Translations under genes and position numbers: made by a program | Source: Hyphomicrobiales bacterium | GTDB lineage: Bacteria > Pseudomonadota > Alphaproteobacteria > Rhizobiales > Rhizobiaceae | DNA: 64,000 nt | NCBI GenBank assembly: GCA_900469475.1 | Contig: UBXG01000022.1 | Span: 1 to 64,000, forward strand | Direction: 5' to 3' | Part shown: positions 24,407-32,733 of the stretch, piece by piece | Layout of the letters: the number at the start of each line of letters is the position of its first letter | How positions within the stretch are numbered: position 1 is the stretch's first letter | Notes under the pieces: model-generated | What the model saw: only the letters and a program-made list of their open reading frames with translations | Database searches by the model: none | What the model was told of the DNA's origin: nothing

Positions 24407-25369
24407 CTAGTCGCGCAGGACGTGGCTGAAGAAAGCTTTGATCTGGTCGTTGAAGACATGGTGAAATGCCAAACGGTCGAAGCCTCCTCCGTCCACGCAA
24501 ATAGCCGGTACGCTCGACGCCAGAGCAGGTGAGCACGGTGCCAGAAACGCAAAGTGGGCAGCCCCGGCAACGCTGTGATATTCCGGCCGCTTCGGTAGGT
24601 TCTCGGCCAAGGCACCGACATTCTGTGGCAAGACGCCATCCCCGCCATGTTGCGAGGCCCACAGTTGAATGGGCTGCTGAACGACGATCAAGCTTTGTTT
24701 GGTCGCGAAAAAGCTAAGCGGGTCCGCCAGCACGAATGCTTTGATACGATTATCCAGAGACAGAGGCTGCATAGGCAATTCGTTTCGCCGTATTTCGCCA
24801 CAAATCGGCGCCGGCTCCGGACAGGGTACGCTCGGGTCGTGAAAGTCCGGCTTGGCTCCTGCCAACACGAGACCGGTATAGCCTCCCCTCGAAAAGCCGA
24901 AGAAGCCGATCTTTTGAGCATCGATTTTCTCTGCATAGGCCGATTGGGAAAGCATGAAATCGATCAGGCGCTTGATGTCTGTGGGTCTTTCGACCATCAC
25001 GGATATATCGCCAGCACGGCTCGGGTCTGCGTAATTGTCACCCGGGTGGTTGATAGCCGCGACCACAAAACCAGCGTCGGCAAGAGTTTCGGCCGTATCA
25101 TGGTGACCTAAAGCGCTACCGCCATGGCCGTGCGAGATGATGATCAGCGGGAGCCGGTCTCCTACGACTGGACAGCCTTTCACGCCGAGCACGGAGATTG
25201 GCCCGAGCGAAATCGGGGATGCCTTGATGTCGCAGGGTGCCCAGACAAATGCCTGCAGCTCAGGGCCATGCTCATCGGCGGGAACGACAATTTTTGCCAA
25301 GCCCGCCGCATGAGCACAAGAAACGACCATACTTAGCCAAGCCGCAACAAGGAAAGTGCTTACGTGCAT
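24407..25369 (-). CDS. Secreted alpha/beta hydrolase (dienelactone/PAF-acetylhydrolase-like)
   Basis: The 320-residue protein has a signal peptide (LVAAWLSMVVSCAHA, cut near residue 21) and an alpha/beta-hydrolase fold: the oxyanion region IIISHGHGGS, the nucleophile elbow GFSRGG with Ser160, and a late GAAHFAFL histidine. The pattern resembles predicted dienelactone hydrolase and platelet-activating-factor acetylhydrolase-like enzymes, which cleave esters in the periplasm; the substrate is unknown. The ATG has GGAGGCG in front. It starts 23 bases after the AraC-type gene on the same strand and is probably controlled by it. Confidence 0.85.
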   Translation of the reverse strand: MHVSTFLVAAWLSMVVSCAHAAGLAKIVVPADEHGPELQAFVWAPCDIKASPISLGPISVLGVKGCPVVGDRLPLIIISHGHGGSALGHHDTAETLADAGFVVAAINHPGDNYADPSRAGDISVMVERPTDIKRLIDFMLSQSAYAEKIDAQKIGFFGFSRGGYTGLVLAGAKPDFHDPSVPCPEPAPICGEIRRNELPMQPLSLDNRIKAFVLADPLSFFATKQSLIVVQQPIQLWASQHGGDGVLPQNVGALAENLPKRPEYHSVAGAAHFAFLAPCSPALASSVPAICVDGGGFDRLAFHHVFNDQIKAFFSHVLRD

Positions 25370-25392
25370 TCACGCCTCCGGGGTGTGATGTC

Positions 25393-26217
25393 TCAAGAGA
25401 ATGGTTCGATGACAGGAATTAAAAGGTCGGTGATCAGGTTTTGATCCGGAACCGTGCCGGGGTGATTGCGATAGATTTCAAGAACCGGCCGGTGGTCCGG
25501 CTCCATGCCGCTCTGCGGCAGCCAACCGCCGAAGAGGGTCTGCACGGTGGAGGAAATGAGTGTGTAGGGTCCGACAAGACGATAGGCTGCATAGAAGCCG
25601 CCCGAAACCTCGCACCGCTCAAGGTCATCGTGTATCCGTTGGCCCCCAGACATCACCACGCCCGCGAAATAGCTGAAACCCTCCAGTTCTTCTGGATCGC
25701 CGTATGAAGCGGCCAAGCGCGCGCAATCCGGCCAAGGATAGCCTTGCTCGCTTGCCCACTTGCGCAGACGTCGAAATGAATGTGGGATCGTCGCGATTGG
25801 TCCCTCATGCCATAAGCCGTGCATGACTATCGGCGGCATCGTCACGAGGGTCACCGATCGCGAGTTCCCGACGATTGCCTGCTGCGTCTGAAATCCGGTC
25901 GGCGACAAGCCGGTAAATTCTCGAAAGGCTCTGGCAAAGCTTTGCGGGCTATCATAGCCAGCGTCCAAAGCGGCAAGGATGACAGAGGACGACCTTCCGG
26001 CAAGTTTGTGAGACGCTTCAGAAAGTCGCATTCGACGGACCGTCGTCGCGATGCTTTCTCCCGCGATCGCGCGATAAATGCGGTGAAAATGGAACGGTGA
26101 AAAATTTGCGACCGCTGCCAGGCTCTCGACGGTACGATCGGCCGCGGGAGCCATAGCAATCTCCGCTAGGACCCTTGCAACGCGCCGGCGATAATCGAGT
26201 TCCGTGCTATTTTTCAT
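25393..26217 (-). CDS. AraC-family regulator with GyrI-like effector domain
   Basis: Started at ATG 26217 the protein has 274 residues; an ATG at 26244 is possible. Residues 10-115 form the double helix-turn-helix of AraC proteins, with FSPFHFHRIYRAIAGE and the signature GYDSPQSFARAFREFTGLSP. The C-terminal half is a GyrI-like domain (SVTLVTMPPIVMHGL, YRLVGPYTLI, LEIYRNHPG), which in the Rob/BmrR/SbmC group binds drugs or other small hydrophobic molecules. It precedes the secreted hydrolase by 23 bases, so a chemical-responsive hydrolase operon is likely. Confidence 0.88.
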   Translation of the reverse strand: MKNSTELDYRRRVARVLAEIAMAPAADRTVESLAAVANFSPFHFHRIYRAIAGESIATTVRRMRLSEASHKLAGRSSSVILAALDAGYDSPQSFARAFREFTGLSPTGFQTQQAIVGNSRSVTLVTMPPIVMHGLWHEGPIATIPHSFRRLRKWASEQGYPWPDCARLAASYGDPEELEGFSYFAGVVMSGGQRIHDDLERCEVSGGFYAAYRLVGPYTLISSTVQTLFGGWLPQSGMEPDHRPVLEIYRNHPGTVPDQNLITDLLIPVIEPFS

Positions 26218-26674
26218 GGATGCGTGCCTAGCACGCCTCTGCATTCCAGACAGCGCAGAACTTGCGCAATTTTGCTGTCGCCATGCCCTCTCACCAAATA
26301 GAAACCTATACCAATGGTGTGAAACGGCACCGAAGTGGGACGAGCGCTACATAAAGGGCAATCGACAGCGCTTTCCGGAACATTATCTATGGGAGCGAAG
26401 TGTATTTCGGGCAACAGACCGGGAAATGTTCGACCGATGGCTGACACGGCTGCACTCCGATAGCGGCACACAGAACGGGATCGAAGGCGCGGCCGATTTG
26501 AACGCACTGAGCGTCGGCAATGAGATTGGGCGCAATGCCGACGGCGACGAGCGTCCGGTAAGAGCAGATGTGCGCCAATCTGTCGGCCTTCTTGAGGGCG
26601 CTACTCGCGAGCGGCAAGATCAGCCAAAGCGGCATCTCACAATGGCTAAAGGCTTTTGTAGGTCCTGATGTCGA
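26218..26674. other. Intergenic stretch between AraC-type and phzF-like genes
   Basis: Several overlapping open frames occur on both strands but none has a motif, a ribosome site or a family resemblance that I can support. It probably contains the AraC gene promoter. Confidence 0.4.
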
Positions 26675-27498
26675 TCACAGGAGACGTGCAGCGCCCGAAA
26701 CCCGAACGCTGGCGCCAGGTCGATCTGGAATAGTGACAATAGGGCGGCAAGGCTGCCCCATATGCTCACCCTGCATAATCTCAATGTTGCTGTCGTGGGG
26801 CCAGCCGAGATCCCGCAGATAACCGCCGAGGGCTGCCGCCGCCGCTCCGGTGGCGGCGTCCTCGAATACGCCACCCGCAGCGAATGCGTTACGAGCATGG
26901 AAACGGCTAGTCGTTGCGGCATAGACAAGCGCGATAGTTGCAAGGCCGTGAGCGCGCATCAGATCGGCTCCTGTTGCTAGATCGTAGGTCATCGCGGCAA
27001 GATGATCACGGCCGGAGAGAGCCAGTACGAGGTGCCGCGCACCGGCCTCGATGATTGCCGGTGGTAGATGATTGTCGAGATTGCCCGGCTCGAGCGCGAA
27101 AAGGTGCAACACCGTGGTGAGAAGATCCTCGGGACATGGTTCACTTCGCGTCGGCGGCGACTGAAGAGCGGCGCCGAGCGTCGTCCCTGCGTGCCCCTCC
27201 ACGGTGATTGCGGTGTCGTTGAGCTGCAGCGAGAATATTCCCTCGCCTCTGCTTCGGGCTAAGATCGCCCCCAACGCAATGGTCGCGTGACGACAGAACG
27301 GTACTTCCATTGCTGGGGAGAAATAACGAACGCGCCAAGCCTTCCCCATGGAGGCGGCAAACACCGTTTCGGAATAGCCGATCTCGCGTGCTATTCGCTG
27401 CATTTCATCGACTCTGGCAAAATCTCGCAGAGCGCTACGCCAGCTGGATTGCCGCCTATGCCCGAAGTAGAAAATGCTGCAATGTGTTCAACTCGCAT
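26675..27498 (-). pseudogene. PhzF-family isomerase/epimerase gene with one-base frameshift
   Basis: The main frame (242 residues from 27403) begins inside the family with MQRIAREIGYSETVF, holding the catalytic glutamate of PhzF-like proteins. The missing N-terminus, MRVEHIAAFSTSGIGGNPAGV, lies upstream in another frame from ATG 27498, which has a GGGAG ribosome site. Restoring one base at about 27409 joins them as ILPESDEMQRIA, the normal family sequence. The rest (ATGAAAAALGGYL, VRVSGAARLL) is intact. PhzF-like proteins are diaminopimelate-epimerase-fold isomerases, mostly of unknown substrate. It is either a recent pseudogene or a base-calling error. Confidence 0.85.
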
Positions 27499-27573
27499 TC
27501 TTGCTCCCATGCCTACCATGTGCGCCGGGCCGGCCCACCTTTGTGATCCTCGGCGCCCTTCGAACTTTATTCC

Positions 27574-28203
27574 TCAGGGCAGTGTGTCGAAGTTGCCGCG
27601 GCGAAATGCCGTACGCTCCTTAAGACGCCCGAAGTAGGCGGCAACCGCCGGTAAGTCGGGCCGTTCAATCGGCGTGTTGAGCCAGCGGTTGACCGAGAGG
27701 CCGATTACGACATCAGCGACGGTGAATTCTTCGCCTGCAACGAAAGCAACACCCATCGAAAGCTGCCTTTCCAGAATCTCCATTTTGCTATTCCACTCGC
27801 GGGTGCTGGCGGCAATCATCGCGGGTTCAACGTAAGCCGCATCCTTGCGTACGAGGCCGAGGAATGCGCCACGCCAGGCACTGTTCAGATCCGTTGCCTG
27901 CCAGTCCATCCATCTCTCCACCAAAGCGCGCCGCCACGGACTAACGGGTAGAAGATCACCCCGGTCATGCTTGGAGGCGAGATAGCGGCAGATCGTGTTG
28001 GATTCCCACAATACTCCGTCCTCGCTTTCGACGACCGGAACCAACCCGTTGGGATTGAGCGCCAGGAACTCCGGCTGTTTGGTGGAAGAAAATCCGAGCC
28101 CCCAATCCTCGCGCGCATATTCGATGCCAATCTCACCGCATGTCCATAATACCTTGCGAACGTTGATGGACGATATCCTGCCGAGAACGCGAAAAGCACT
28201 CAT
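27574..28203 (-). CDS. Glutathione S-transferase family protein
   Basis: The 209-residue protein has a thioredoxin-like N-terminal domain (RVLGRISSINVRKVLW, where a Ser near residue 11-12 would activate glutathione) with the glutathione-binding NPNGLVPVVE and LWESNTICRYLA, and an all-helical C-terminal domain with EFTVADVVIGL. This is a normal complete cytosolic GST. The ATG has GGGGTGAATT in front. It is upstream of the phzF-like pseudogene on the same strand. The substrate is unknown. Confidence 0.9.
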   Translation of the reverse strand: MSAFRVLGRISSINVRKVLWTCGEIGIEYAREDWGLGFSSTKQPEFLALNPNGLVPVVESEDGVLWESNTICRYLASKHDRGDLLPVSPWRRALVERWMDWQATDLNSAWRGAFLGLVRKDAAYVEPAMIAASTREWNSKMEILERQLSMGVAFVAGEEFTVADVVIGLSVNRWLNTPIERPDLPAVAAYFGRLKERTAFRRGNFDTLP

Positions 28204-28276
28204 AATTCACCCCGATATATCCGGGACGTGGAAAGCTGAGGGGCCTCCAGCTTGCACGTACCAAAAATGTCATCGC

Positions 28277-28527
28277 GACAACAATTTACTCGAACGCGAT
28301 AACAGAGTTTTTGCTACCGGAAGGAAGAGCTGGCTATTTTGCAATACCGTCGATGGCGCAAAGGCAACTGCCGTAATCTACAACCTTATGCTGACCTGCC
28401 GCGCCTGTGGCGTCGAGCGCCATTCGCCTGGTTGCGACGAGTCTTCACCGAATTGCCGCAGCGTCCTGAAGGCGCCAATATCGACGATCTACTCCCATTT
28501 AACCACGCCAAAACCTTTACCGCATAA
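28277..28527 (+). pseudogene. IS66-family transposase C-terminal remnant
   Basis: The reading DNNLLERDNRVFATGRKSW, LFCNTVDGAKATAVIY and LMLTCRACGVE is the end of the IS66 TnpC transposase. A two-base insertion near 28421 moves the rest, PFAWLRRVFTELPQRPEGA then DDLLPFNHAK, into the next frame. The DDE core and TnpA/TnpB are missing. This is a fossil directly between the GST promoter and the catabolic operon end. Confidence 0.85.
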
Positions 28528-28767
28528 GCCGTTGCGGCCTTCGACACTGCGTCAACACGCAGCGTAAGCCAAATACCAACGTACACACAGCAAGAATTAC
28601 TGATTGGTCGAAGTGACGGCTATTAAACATCGACGAGCCCTCTGAAATGGAAGAGCCTTCATGCTCCACCCAACGTTACCGCGCGGTTTGCGACAGAGCC
28701 ATCTGACAAGCCGATTAATGAGTTCACATTCTACTTCGCCGAAAATGACGGCACTGGAAATCGTTTA

Positions 28768-30153
28768 TCAAAACTCTCGCTCTAAGCGCTTGTGTCCTAC
28801 TTTCACAAGAACATCCTTCAGTGCATTGAGTAGCGTATCAGCATTTTCGCGAGAAAAAGGGAGCGGCGGCCGAATTTTGAGAACATTACCATCTCGTCCT
28901 GAGGCGCTTATCAATACACGCCGGTCGCGAAGCTCGCTGACAACATTCAGCGCGAGGGCGCTATCCGGCTCGCGACTGTCCTGATTGCGAACAAATTCCA
29001 TTCCAAGAAACAAACCGCTGCCTCTGACATCTCCAATCGAAGCGTGCGTCTCTTTCAAGCTCCTCATTCCCGCGTGCAGGTACTCTCCTGTCTTGCGAGC
29101 GTTTTCCAGAAGGTTTTCGTTCTCAATAACGTCAAGTACGGCCGAGGCAGCAGCCAAAGAAACGTTGTTGGCCCCGAATGTGTTGAAGTAGCGTATATCC
29201 CGGCCGAAACACTCTTGGATGTCCGACTTCATAATGGCCGCTGCGATTGGCATTCCGTTACCCATCGGCTTGCCGGTCACTACAATGTCGGGGACGACTT
29301 CGTGACGCGCGAAACCCCACATGTTTGTGCCTATTCGCCCGAAGCCGGGCTGCACCTCGTCAGCGATATAAAGCACGCCAGCTTTTTTCAAAACATCGAC
29401 AACGGGTTTGAGGAAGCCGGGCGGATCGGCAAAAACGCCATCCGAGGAAAAGATGCTATCGGCGATAAAGGCAGCTGGCGTGATACCGCGGCGGCGCATG
29501 TGGCCAATCGCTTTGTCGAGGTCCTGCGCCAATGCCGCACCCACATCGCGACCATTGGCGCGATAGGTGTCGGGCGCCGGCACTGTCAGCACATGCTGGC
29601 CGAGGGGTACACTATCCCCAAGCAATGGCGAGATTTCCGCCGCCGAGGCCGTGACGCCATGATAGGCGTTCTCCGTAATGATGATACCGGTGCCACTTGT
29701 ATAATGGCGTGCCAATCGGAGGGCCAGATCAACCGCCTCGCTTCCGGTGCAGGTGTACATCACACGGTCGAGTTCGCCCGGAAATGTCGCCAAAAGCCTT
29801 TCAGAGTAGGAGAGGATTTGCTCGTTCAAATAACGTGTATGCGTATTGAGTTGCGACGCCTGGTAACTTATTGCCTCCACAATGTGCGGGTGGCAATGAC
29901 CGACCGACGGCACGTTGTTATCGGCGTCGAGATAGGCTTCTCCATTCGGTCCGTACAACCATACGCCTTTGGCCTTTGTGACATGAACCGGATTTTCATA
30001 GAAGAGCCGATACGACGGTCCGAGTAGCATCTGTCGGCGCTCGATCATCTTTCGCTCTCGTTCCGGCAGGCTAGCGAGCCGCGCCGGGTCGAACCCGTTG
30101 ACCATTGGTGCGCTCGGTTTGGAGGAAGCGTTTTCTTTCATGCTTTTGATCAC
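28768..30153 (-). CDS. Class III aminotransferase of the phospho-lyase type (AGXT2L-like)
   Basis: The 461-residue PLP enzyme matches the subgroup containing human ethanolamine-phosphate and 5-phosphohydroxylysine phospho-lyases: YLDADNNVPSVGHCHP, TCTGSEAVDLALRLAR, IADEVQPGFGRIG, the PLP lysine in VVTGKPMGNG, and NVLKIRPPLPFS near the end. These enzymes eliminate phosphate and ammonia from a phosphorylated amino alcohol to give an aldehyde. Its GTG overlaps the stop of the preceding kinase-like gene; ATG 30141 is an alternative start. Kinase plus phospho-lyase is the 5-hydroxylysine route, so a hydroxylated diamine or amino acid is the probable substrate. Confidence 0.85.
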   Translation of the reverse strand: MIKSMKENASSKPSAPMVNGFDPARLASLPERERKMIERRQMLLGPSYRLFYENPVHVTKAKGVWLYGPNGEAYLDADNNVPSVGHCHPHIVEAISYQASQLNTHTRYLNEQILSYSERLLATFPGELDRVMYTCTGSEAVDLALRLARHYTSGTGIIITENAYHGVTASAAEISPLLGDSVPLGQHVLTVPAPDTYRANGRDVGAALAQDLDKAIGHMRRRGITPAAFIADSIFSSDGVFADPPGFLKPVVDVLKKAGVLYIADEVQPGFGRIGTNMWGFARHEVVPDIVVTGKPMGNGMPIAAAIMKSDIQECFGRDIRYFNTFGANNVSLAAASAVLDVIENENLLENARKTGEYLHAGMRSLKETHASIGDVRGSGLFLGMEFVRNQDSREPDSALALNVVSELRDRRVLISASGRDGNVLKIRPPLPFSRENADTLLNALKDVLVKVGHKRLEREF

Positions 30154-31214
30154 CGATTGGCTTCGCGCAGTCTTTCGATAGCGACATTTCCTGGGATTGC
30201 ATCAAGGCGCGCCAACTGCGCCCAAACGCCTGCACTTGGCATGGTTAAGCGTTGAGCGTGCTCGGGGAACAGCTGTGCCCGCCATCTCGGAATACAAAGC
30301 CGCATCACCAACCGCATGACAGCCGCCTTGTAGATCAAGGGGATTTCGGCATCGGACAGGGAACATTCGCTGCGATACCCTGCGATAAGATCGCACATCG
30401 CCTTTATCGCGTCAGGTTCATCCCCGATCTGATAGGCAGCAGCGACACCCACGTCGAAGAGCGTGGGCGCGTGCACCATATCGCCAAAATCGATGATGCC
30501 GGTGATTGTATCCGGCGCTGTCGTATCGACAAGGATGTTTTCCATGTTGAAGTCGTTGTGAATGACTTGGGCATCCAACGTATTCATGATCGGCATGACC
30601 GCCTCCTCGAACTCGTCGATCGCGTTTTCGAGGCGTGTTCGCTGATGTACGTCAGCGAAAGTCGGTAGGACTTCACGCATCCCTGCTGCATGTTTCAAAT
30701 CCCAGGAGATGCGATGTGATGCGGCCTCATGTGAGAAGCCTTTCAAGGCTTTTTGCAAACGTCCGAGCATTGCGCCAACCCGCCGGCGCTGCAAAGGAGA
30801 CTGCGGCGCGGTCCTTTGCGCAACGCCCGGCGCGAACGTGACCATGCGGACGCCGCGTTCGGTGCCATCGTCCGCCACGAAGCGAAAATCCGCAGCGCCC
30901 TCACGGGTGAGAATGACACGCTGGGTCGGAATCCCCGGATCCACCTCCTCCACATGCAAGAGTGCCAAACTGTGCATCGAGGTAACGAGAGGATCCTCTG
31001 CGGGATTGAGGATTTTTAGAAGATAGGGCGTGCCGTCCTCGAGCGTCACGCGAAAATTACTGTCCTTCTCGCCCCACAGCCATGTTGCGCGCCCAGAAAG
31101 GCCATAATGGTCGCACGCAATTTGCTGAGCCTGCTCCGAGGACACGGGGACGGAAGCAGTTTCCAGTTCGGCGCCGAGCACACCGATTTTGGAGTTTTTT
31201 TGTATGGCCGACAT
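30150..31214 (-). CDS. APH-fold small-molecule kinase (hydroxylysine-kinase-like)
   Basis: Started at ATG 31214 (AGGGTGG in front) the protein has 354 residues; a TTG at 31250 is possible. It has the aminoglycoside-phosphotransferase/choline-kinase fold: catalytic His219 and Asp221 in VIHNDFNMENIL and the metal site Asp242 in GIIDFGDMVHAP. The kinase overlaps a phospho-lyase-type gene by four bases. In animals the analogous pair is hydroxylysine kinase and 5-phosphohydroxylysine phospho-lyase. I infer that it phosphorylates the hydroxyl of an imported amino acid or amine. Confidence 0.82.
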   Translation of the reverse strand: MSAIQKNSKIGVLGAELETASVPVSSEQAQQIACDHYGLSGRATWLWGEKDSNFRVTLEDGTPYLLKILNPAEDPLVTSMHSLALLHVEEVDPGIPTQRVILTREGAADFRFVADDGTERGVRMVTFAPGVAQRTAPQSPLQRRRVGAMLGRLQKALKGFSHEAASHRISWDLKHAAGMREVLPTFADVHQRTRLENAIDEFEEAVMPIMNTLDAQVIHNDFNMENILVDTTAPDTITGIIDFGDMVHAPTLFDVGVAAAYQIGDEPDAIKAMCDLIAGYRSECSLSDAEIPLIYKAAVMRLVMRLCIPRWRAQLFPEHAQRLTMPSAGVWAQLARLDAIPGNVAIERLREANR

Positions 31215-31280
31215 TGTACCGTCCACCCTTTTCGGGTACCTCTCTTGCAATTTCCCAAGCCTTCTGCGGGCAAAATCGAA

Positions 31281-32714
31281 CTATGTCGCTTCGGTCACGA
31301 GCTTTGTATTGAAATAGCTTTCCATCGCCTCGGTGCCGCCTTCTGAGCCGTAACCGGAGTCTTTCACGCCGCCGAAAGGCAACTCTGGCAGCGCCAGCCC
31401 GTGGTGATTGATAGACAGCATCCCACTTTCTATATCGCGGGCGAGCGCGGCGCTTGTCTTCGCGGATTTGGTATAGGCATAGGCGGCAAGTCCGTAGGGC
31501 AGCCGGTTCGTCTCCAAGATGGCCGAGTCGTAATCCGCAAAAGCACTGACCAACGCGATGGGGCCGAAAGGCTCCTCGTTCGCAATGCGCGCGTCTTGCG
31601 GAACATCGGTGAGAATAGTGGGCTGGAAGAAATTTCCTCGATTTCCTAGCCTCTTGCCGCCGGTCGCAATGCCTGCTCCACGAGCGACGGCGTCCGCCGT
31701 CAATGCTTCCATGGCCTCGACGCGACGAGCATTGGCGAGCGGCCCCATGTTCACGCCGTCCATCAAACCGTCGCCCACTTTTATCGCTTCGGCTGCCTTC
31801 ACACAGCCTTCCAGAAATCTCTCATACACGCTCTGCTGAACGAGAAAGCGCGTTGGCGCCACGCAGACCTGCCCGGCATTTCGAAACTTTGCGCCGCTCA
31901 ATATTCGAACTGCCAGATCGACGTCCGCATCATCGAAAACAATGGCCGGCGCGTGTCCGCCCAGTTCCATCGTCACGCGCTTCATATGGGCACCCGCGAG
32001 CGAGGCGAGCTGTTTTCCAACCGCCGTCGATCCCGTGAAGGAGATTTTGCGGATCACCGGGTGCGGAATGAGGTAGCTCGAGATGTCGGCCGGTATCCCG
32101 AAGACAAGATTGAGAACGCCGGCCGGCAAACCTGCATCAGCGAATGCACGAATAAGTTCAGCACAACTCGCCGGCGTCTCTTCGGGTCCCTTCAAGATGA
32201 TCGAACAGCCGGCAGCAAGAGCTGCCGACACCTTGCGCACAGCCTGGTTCAATGGAAAATTCCACGGACTGAAGGCCGCCACCGGGCCAACGGGCTCCTT
32301 TACGACCATCTGTCTGACATTCATCGCCCTTGGGGGAATCAAACGACCGTAGGCGCGTCGAGCTTCCTCGGCGAACCAGTCGATGATGTCGGCCGCACTC
32401 AAGGTTTCCGCCAGGGACTCGGCCACCGGCTTACCCTGTTCCAGCGTCATTGTCCTGGCAATCGCCGCTGAGCGCCCACGCAGAATTTCAGCCGCCTTGC
32501 GAAGGAGTTTCGCCCGCTCGAACGCGCTGACCTGACGCCATTGCTGGAATCCGGCCGACGCCGCGTCAAGTGCTTCGTCGAGATCATTGTTGCTGGCATT
32601 CGAGACGTTGCCGATGACCTCGCCTGACGCCGGATTTACGACGGGCAGTCGCTCATTCGAGCCATCGCGCCAGACGCCGTTTATATAGAGCCTCGTGTTC
32701 GGATACTCAGACAT
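31281..32714 (-). CDS. NAD(P)-dependent aldehyde dehydrogenase (succinate-semialdehyde type)
   Basis: The frame is open to 32984 but ATG 32714, with AAGGA in front, fits the family and leaves 19 bases after the upstream gene. The 477-residue enzyme shows the fold landmarks FSPWNFPLNQAVRK, FTGSTAVGK, the general base Glu250 in MELGGHAP and the nucleophile Cys284 in NAGQVCVAP. The sequence is of the GabD/semialdehyde class. In this operon it would oxidise the semialdehyde made by the phospho-lyase or by transamination to a carboxylic acid, for example glutamate, 2-aminoadipate or GABA. Confidence 0.9.
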   Translation of the reverse strand: MSEYPNTRLYINGVWRDGSNERLPVVNPASGEVIGNVSNASNNDLDEALDAASAGFQQWRQVSAFERAKLLRKAAEILRGRSAAIARTMTLEQGKPVAESLAETLSAADIIDWFAEEARRAYGRLIPPRAMNVRQMVVKEPVGPVAAFSPWNFPLNQAVRKVSAALAAGCSIILKGPEETPASCAELIRAFADAGLPAGVLNLVFGIPADISSYLIPHPVIRKISFTGSTAVGKQLASLAGAHMKRVTMELGGHAPAIVFDDADVDLAVRILSGAKFRNAGQVCVAPTRFLVQQSVYERFLEGCVKAAEAIKVGDGLMDGVNMGPLANARRVEAMEALTADAVARGAGIATGGKRLGNRGNFFQPTILTDVPQDARIANEEPFGPIALVSAFADYDSAILETNRLPYGLAAYAYTKSAKTSAALARDIESGMLSINHHGLALPELPFGGVKDSGYGSEGGTEAMESYFNTKLVTEAT

Positions 32715-32733
32715 TTCAGTTCCATCCTTTTTC

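Noticed and set aside
29044..30027. 327-codon plus-strand frame across the phospho-lyase-type gene
   Set aside because: It mirrors the real aminotransferase and has no motif or start site.
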